A DNA stretch of 64,000 nucleotides from contig ML133471.1 of assembly GCA_003864495.1 (NCBI GenBank), positions 2,912,257-2,976,256 on the forward strand, given 5' to 3'. A program made the translations under genes and the position numbers. The notes under the pieces were generated by a model. The model searched no databases and was not told the origin of the DNA. It saw nothing but the letters and a program-made list of their open reading frames with translations. The stretch is from Nemopilema nomurai (lineage: Eukaryota > Cnidaria > Scyphozoa > Rhizostomeae > Rhizostomatidae). Positions 59,126-64,000 of this stretch are shown in pieces. Position 1 is the stretch's first letter. Each line of letters opens with the position of its first letter.

Positions 59126-61634
59126 TTTGAAGTGTGTAGGTGTTGGCCGCTGCCAGGCTCACTCGTTCACTTTGTACTTTCAATGACTACTCTAGCAACA
59201 TGACTTCATCTAATTTAGTTCCCCCGATAAATTGTTATTATTTTTTGAGAAGTGGAGACGTTCTTCCGGAAAGCGAGAGCGAATGTCTGCTTCGCAAGGA
59301 GAGAGAGGCATGGAATTTGTCTCAAAACTATTTGAACAGAACAAACTCAGCATTTCGTTGAACAAACATGGCAGACAATACTGAGCGAAATGTTTTTGTT
59401 ATCTTGAACGGGGGAAAGGAAATGATGGTGCTTCCAAGTGAATTTAACCTTAAACAGGACTACAAGAGATGGCTGATTACATTTCAATGGGAATATCGGT
59501 ATTTGTGCATTGTTCTCTCCTTTTAAAGAATGTCTAAATGACTCATTTATCGAAAGTGAGTGCCAAAACGTCAAGAGAATTTAAATGAAGAATTCATTCT
59601 ACAAGCGAGGGCGTTAAAACAGGGGGGACGTTCACTTTGATAGCTCTCCACTTTCGACGAAAATTTCTTACATAAATAAACAAGTGCGCTCTATTGGGGC
59701 AATTTTGCCTGTTCGCGCTATCCCGAAAACCATAATCAAAATAGATTTGACAGTTTCGAATTTTGAGGGGACAAAACGAAATTATTTAATGATAAAGTTT
59801 TATCCCATAACATAGATCCGATGGCAAAAATTGAGAAATCAGTTGTGAGTTTCTGAGTAAATTCTTATTTTCAGAACTTCTCAATTTATAATGCGACAAT
59901 GGCATATATATATGCCTATGCTCACGAATGACGTCTTTACTTCATAGTTGTAGAAATTGCCCAGTGCACACTAGTCACAGGTAACAACTGACTCATTGTT
60001 TTTACATCAGCTGCATTCATTGCGTGATTGATCAGGTCGTTTCACGCCCTGCATTGTTAACACGCGAGCAACCACTTCTGATTGGTCAATGCTCTCTACG
60101 CCCCTTCCCGCCCGTACAGGTCAACGCGCATGCCCCATCAATCAAATGTAACGCCGCCGTGGCAATCACCTGGCTGGCTGGCTGGCTGGCCTTCAGTCAG
60201 CTCCGCTCAGAAAAATAGTTTAGTGATTTCCAGCGCCACAGTACTTTACAACCAAGGGGAAGAGAGTGGTATTGTTATGCAAGAGTGGCAGAAAAACGAA
60301 TGCTCTCTGTTGTAAATTCCCCTCTTACGTTTCTTCAGTTTACCATTTTCGAGCACACAAGCAATGTACTTTCATTCGTTCAAACAAACACTTGATTGAC
60401 AATGTGTCCAAACACCACACCCCTTATTACATTGTGCTACGGACAACAAGTCAACAAACAAAAATTACATTGTGCTACGGACAACAATGCAAAAAACAAG
60501 TCTTGTTGGAGGAACAAGGGATACAATTCTGTGATAACAAAATAATTAAAGTTCGCCTTGAGCTAGCTTAGGCCACAACTGCAGGTACAATGAAGGTTTG
60601 TGCAGCAAGAACCCTGACCGGGCTTCAAATACTTTGCCACCAAAACGAGGTCCAATCTCTGTGTTTTGAAACCTCCGTATCTCGGCTGCTGTCATGGTGA
60701 TTATGAATCAGTTATTTTACCAGACACTTTTGTTTGATATCCGCGAGGAAGACAGCATCCAGCGAGTAGTTGTTAGAAACACCGCCCGGGGAAACACTTT
60801 CCGGGACATCGCAAGAAGTCAAAACAGCAATCGATCATTTGTCACGAAACATTTTACTTGCTATTTAATTAATCAATGAGATTCATACAACACTAAAGCA
60901 AGGCAAAAACTCAAATTCCAAAACTCTGAATTCCAAAATACTTGTACACCCCAAAGCCTGTAATGATCAAATACTTAAAAAAGGATTATGATGCGACATT
61001 ATGCTACAATAGACGACAGAAGATTGTTGTTGACAATGCAGGCCTTAATATCCACATTTTTCGGTTGAGAAAACGAGCTTAACATTAATGCTCAAATTCA
61101 AAGCACGTCTTTCCGATTTTATCACAAATAAAAATTTTTCCAAATTGACGAATTGGAAAACTGTGCAGTACGTGAGAATTTCCGATTGTCCCGCAAATAA
61201 AAGAAATCTTACGTCACTCAAACAAGGTCGTGCTTGAACTTAGCTTTGAAAGCAACGAACTGGCGACTAGTTTGGCATCGTTGTCTTAAGAGGTCTTCAC
61301 ATCATAAGTTCCTTTGTCCCCTTGAAAATCATGGGCGGAATAGTCATATGTAGAACAAAGAAATCACAGGACAGCAGTAACTAGATACTTAATCAGATAT
61401 AGATATATTCCGTCAAAAGGTCATGTGCATGAATTAAAACTACGAAGCTGAACAACCCCAGGATTCTTGTGAATGATCCGGCGGATAGTGGTGTGTCACT
61501 ACTGCTGCGACATTGGTGTAGAATTTACTTTGAAGTGAAATGTGTGTGTATGTGCCGTGCTCTGTTGGTGCAAATGGGGCTCATTGATGGGGATCATCGC
61601 TGCCGAGGTGTCGGAATCGGCGATTCAATCGTGC
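59126..61634. other. Intergenic spacer IQGAP / P4-ATPase
   Basis: Contains the IQGAP promoter and the P4-ATPase 3' UTR. Two small plus-strand frames start just outside IQGAP (59140-59361, and an ATG at 59370 with the frame closing at 59526). They might belong to a divergent transcript but match no family I know. A 42-bp near-duplication (ACATTGTGCTACGGACAACA twice) lies at about 60430-60490. Confidence 0.5.
60040..60200. promoter_or_regulatory. CCAAT/GC-rich patch, possible promoter
   Basis: Holds ATTGGTCAATG (inverted CCAAT) and CCCCTTCCCGCCCG, with raised CpG content and a CTGG repeat at 60170-60190. Lies 0.9 kb upstream of the IQGAP ATG, so an upstream noncoding IQGAP exon could start here. 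Composition only. Confidence 0.25.
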
Positions 61635-61823
61635 TCATGCAACTGATGTCCGAGTGGCAGCGCTCGCTGCATCGTACGACCTGGCGAGTCGAAACTTGAA
61701 TGACGGCAGCCATTTGCCAGACATGATCAAGTCACCGAAGCCACTCTGGTGCGAGAATGCGTAACCAGACCTCTTCGAGCTGCGCCTCGATCGCAAGCTG
61801 GCTCTGCTCCGGCGAAGCGAGAC
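61635..61823 (-). CDS. ATP8B: P4-ATPase last exon (regulatory tail)
   Basis: 189 nt including the stop. Arg/Ser-rich linker, then [19 protein letters not shown] and a 24-residue end. Confidence 0.88.
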   Translation of the reverse strand, partial: VSLRRSRASLRSRRSSKRSGYAFSHQSGFGDLIMSGKWLPSFKFRLARSYDAASAATRTSVA

Positions 61824-63755
61824 CTGTGACACAGACACATCAAGAGTTGTTGAAGCTGCAGTCGCTAAGCTATGATCACAAGGTGTATATACGGAAACTT
61901 ACAGCTTCACAAACATACCCAAGAGGGAAATGGAGCACCTTTTTCGTTTTCTCGCTTAGCTCTAAGTGGTTGCCATGGCAAAGTGGTTGCTGTATAAAAC
62001 TGATTGCTGTGGCAAATCGGTCTACTAGGATGAGCAGTGGTCTCATAGTAGAGCTCAACTTACACAAAGGTTTAGGGCGTTGATTGTAAAGTGAGGTGCT
62101 TAGCCATCATCACTATTCCAATAATGAAGGCGTTTTTGACTCGGAAGGCCTAAAAACAATAAATCAAGTAAGCAAGATGTCTGAAAAATGATTACCAGAG
62201 ATTCTCCAGGAGTCCTTCGTTGCTTCCACTCTCCCTTTCGAATGAGCTCTGCTAGCGTGGGTCTCATCTTCATCCTCAACCACCGGTATCCGATGACGGG
62301 CAGAATGCAGACGACAGCCGTCAATAAAAGCGTCAGCCAGAACATTCCCGAGCCAAACACGTTGACCGCCATGCCGACATAGCCAACGCCGCCGACGGCT
62401 AGCGAGTAGAAGGCAGAAGAATACAGCGTGAAGCTGAACATGAAGTAGAAGATGATGCTGCCCCAGATCACGAAATGATTCATCCACGTCCAGTACTGGG
62501 TGTCCAAACTAATCTGTGGGTGATACAACAAGAAATAGTCCCTTCAAAAGCAACAGACTCCAACTAGTTTGTCACAGTTACAACCAATTAAATTTAAGGT
62601 GCAAAGATAAATAGCGTTAGAAAGTGCTACTGTCATTGTCCCTTTATTGATTACAAATTTACACAACTAGTCATTCAAAATTTGTTACTCGTGGTAATGA
62701 TCGAGGAATGCAAAAGACAAGGGTGGGTTTACATTCTTCTATGTACAAGCCAGCACAAAGCTTCTAGACAACTCCCCTTTTTACGTCTGGCACAAGACCA
62801 AGCCACAAAAGCTTCCAATTCAAAACCAACAGCCGGAACAATTGAAGTGAAACTTGACGCTTTGGGATCCAGGTCCACAAAAAATTTGCCAAAGTACCAC
62901 AGAGAAACAAAGTACAAAAGGCGGGAACTGGATAGAAAATAGAAAATGGGCGATTGCGAATTTTGGTAGCACTCCTTTGGTGAGAAGTGTAAAGGTGCCA
63001 ACTGATCGAGTACTACATTGCTTTACCTGCAGGTTAACGATGACAACTAGACAGCAAGCGACAGTCGTCGAAAAGAATTCTGTGTCACCCATGTCGATGC
63101 CATCTGGAGACGTCGCTCTGTGAAATACGCCATACGGGATGAAATAGAGCAAAGCCGACGTCACTATTCCGTGCAGCAGTTTCATTGTAAAAGACTTCTT
63201 GTTGAAAAGAATGTTCTTTTGACCAGGAACATACAACTTTGGGTTGTCAAGGCAGAGCTTTTCATCGACATCCTGGAAAATGACAATTGCTCGACTGAGT
63301 TGATGGTTTCATGCTGGACCGTAACGTCGCAAGAACGGCAGCATTAGACTAATTTGCATACTTAAAGTGACAATACTTGATTTGAAGATCACATATTATT
63401 TGAAGAATTAACCAACACGCCCTAGCCGGAATAAATGAAGATCAATTTAAACGAAATAATCATATCCTGTACATAAAAATATCACAAAGTAGCAGGGTGG
63501 TATGAGTACCGGCGACTGCCAATCAAATCTGAGTGTCGGCAGCACGCCTAAAGCTAAACCAGGCCAAAAGTAACAGCTTGCAAAATAGCCTCTCTCCAAA
63601 CTTGACGGTTCAAAGGTTCAGCCACTTGTCAACAATAAGATGCATAATATTATTTGAAATGAATAGATCACCTTGTCAAAAAGTCCGAGGGCCAGTACCG
63701 GACATGACGTGAAACAAACGTTGTAAAATGAAATGAACCAAGCGTCGTAGAGAGT
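61635..63755 (-). CDS. ATP8B: P4-ATPase phospholipid flippase, C-terminal 278 aa (partial)
   Basis: Exons 63672-63755, 63027-63272, 62196-62513 and 61635-61823, all phase 0; the 5' part lies beyond the right edge. P4-ATPases move phospholipids to the cytosolic leaflet, usually with a CDC50 subunit. This part covers membrane segments 6-10: [20 protein letters not shown], then [20 protein letters not shown], then [10 protein letters not shown], then [20 protein letters not shown], then [20 protein letters not shown]. The tail contains [19 protein letters not shown]. The (G/A)(Y/F)AFS element is the autoinhibitory C-terminal motif of Drs2/ATP8 flippases. [11 protein letters not shown] plus the GYAFSHQ tail favour ATP8B over ATP8A or ATP10/11, but class assignment without the catalytic part is tentative. 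Confidence 0.9.
62196..62513 (-). CDS. ATP8B: P4-ATPase exon, membrane segments 9-10
   Basis: 318 nt from [14 protein letters not shown] to [10 protein letters not shown]; donor CTG|GTAATC joins in phase to VSLRRS of the last exon. Confidence 0.92.
63027..63272 (-). CDS. ATP8B: P4-ATPase exon, membrane segments 7-8
   Basis: 246 nt from [20 protein letters not shown] to VVIVNLQ. The longer open frame reading through to 62820 is intron past the donor CAG|GTAAAG. Confidence 0.92.
63672..63755 (-). CDS. ATP8B: P4-ATPase exon, membrane segment 6
   Basis: 84 nt. [20 protein letters not shown] and LALGLFDK; acceptor TTTTTTTAG, donor AAG|GTGATC. Confidence 0.9.
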
Positions 63756-64000
63756 CTAAAAAAAGATGGCAGAGACCCAATAACAAATCACATCTTGACT
63801 TGCAGGGAACAGAAGAAATCGCTGAACATACTTATTTAAAAAGGCTTCGAATCCCGCTAGTATTTTCTTTTTCAAAATTCCAAGTTTTTTATTTTCGGCG
63901 TCTCATTTATCCGACCAAACTAGTTAAATTATTTGCCTTATTAAGCTGGGAAGGAAACACGGACACTTAAAACCAAATCTAGTCACACGATAAAAATTAC
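63756..64000 (-). other. P4-ATPase intron at the window edge
   Basis: No further exon of the gene is recognisable before the window ends; the upstream exons lie outside. Confidence 0.6.

Noticed and set aside
62164..62487. 107-aa minus frame rich in His/Arg
   Set aside because: Out-of-frame shadow of the P4-ATPase exon encoding membrane segments 9-10.
1..64000. CRISPR arrays, tRNA or rRNA genes, prokaryotic operons
   Set aside because: None seen. The tandem repeats have no spacers, and gene structure is eukaryotic throughout. tRNA genes were checked only by eye, so a missed one is possible.

Overview
This is a window of animal nuclear DNA: AT-rich, intron-rich, with long introns, minisatellites and decayed transposons. 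I see no bacterial features. The gene content (a homeobrain-type homeobox gene, a full-length IQGAP, LRRC74-like leucine-rich-repeat/EF-hand proteins, a class-1 P4-ATPase) is metazoan. The very conserved gene structures and a LINE tail of a type common in cnidarians make an anthozoan or other cnidarian my best guess. That is inference: no tree or search was run.

Layout. (1) 634-10606, plus strand: a complete three-exon homeobrain (hbn) gene with an eh1/octapeptide motif in exon 1, an 8.6 kb first intron and a homeobox split by the classical intron between homeodomain residues 46 and 47. (2) 10607-14667: convergent intergenic spacer with two 14-bp minisatellites. (3) 14668-59125, minus strand: one IQGAP gene in 41 coding exons, about 1647 aa, reconstructed by matching homology and splice phase at every junction (CH domain, six IQGAP repeats, WW, four IQ motifs, GAP-related domain, RasGAP C-terminal domain). 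(4) 33627-48550 is its 14.9 kb intron 16. It contains two tandem LRRC74-like genes (36626-38317 and 40969-43068) on the same strand, and a 5'-truncated LINE whose AT-rich tail runs into the acceptor of exon 17. (5) 59126-61634: intergenic spacer with a CCAAT/GC-rich patch. (6) 61635-63755, minus strand: the last four exons of a P4-ATPase lipid flippase of the ATP8B type, continuing past the right edge.

Points of interest. The IQGAP repeat region is built from alternating 164-nt and 91-nt exons with alternating phase, the footprint of exon-pair duplication. IQGAP coding sequence carries two apparent single-base indels (exons 21 and 41), each lying at an AG that could act as a frame-restoring acceptor. 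Intron 34 holds a 1307-bp hAT-type non-autonomous element with perfect 15-bp inverted termini and an 8-bp target duplication. Several introns carry unrelated minisatellites, two of them touching a splice site.

The genes do not form an operon or pathway. IQGAP (cytoskeletal scaffold), the LRRC74-like proteins (uncharacterised), the flippase (membrane asymmetry) and hbn (anterior neural transcription factor) are neighbours by position only. I found no convincing undescribed molecular system; the novelty is in gene architecture.
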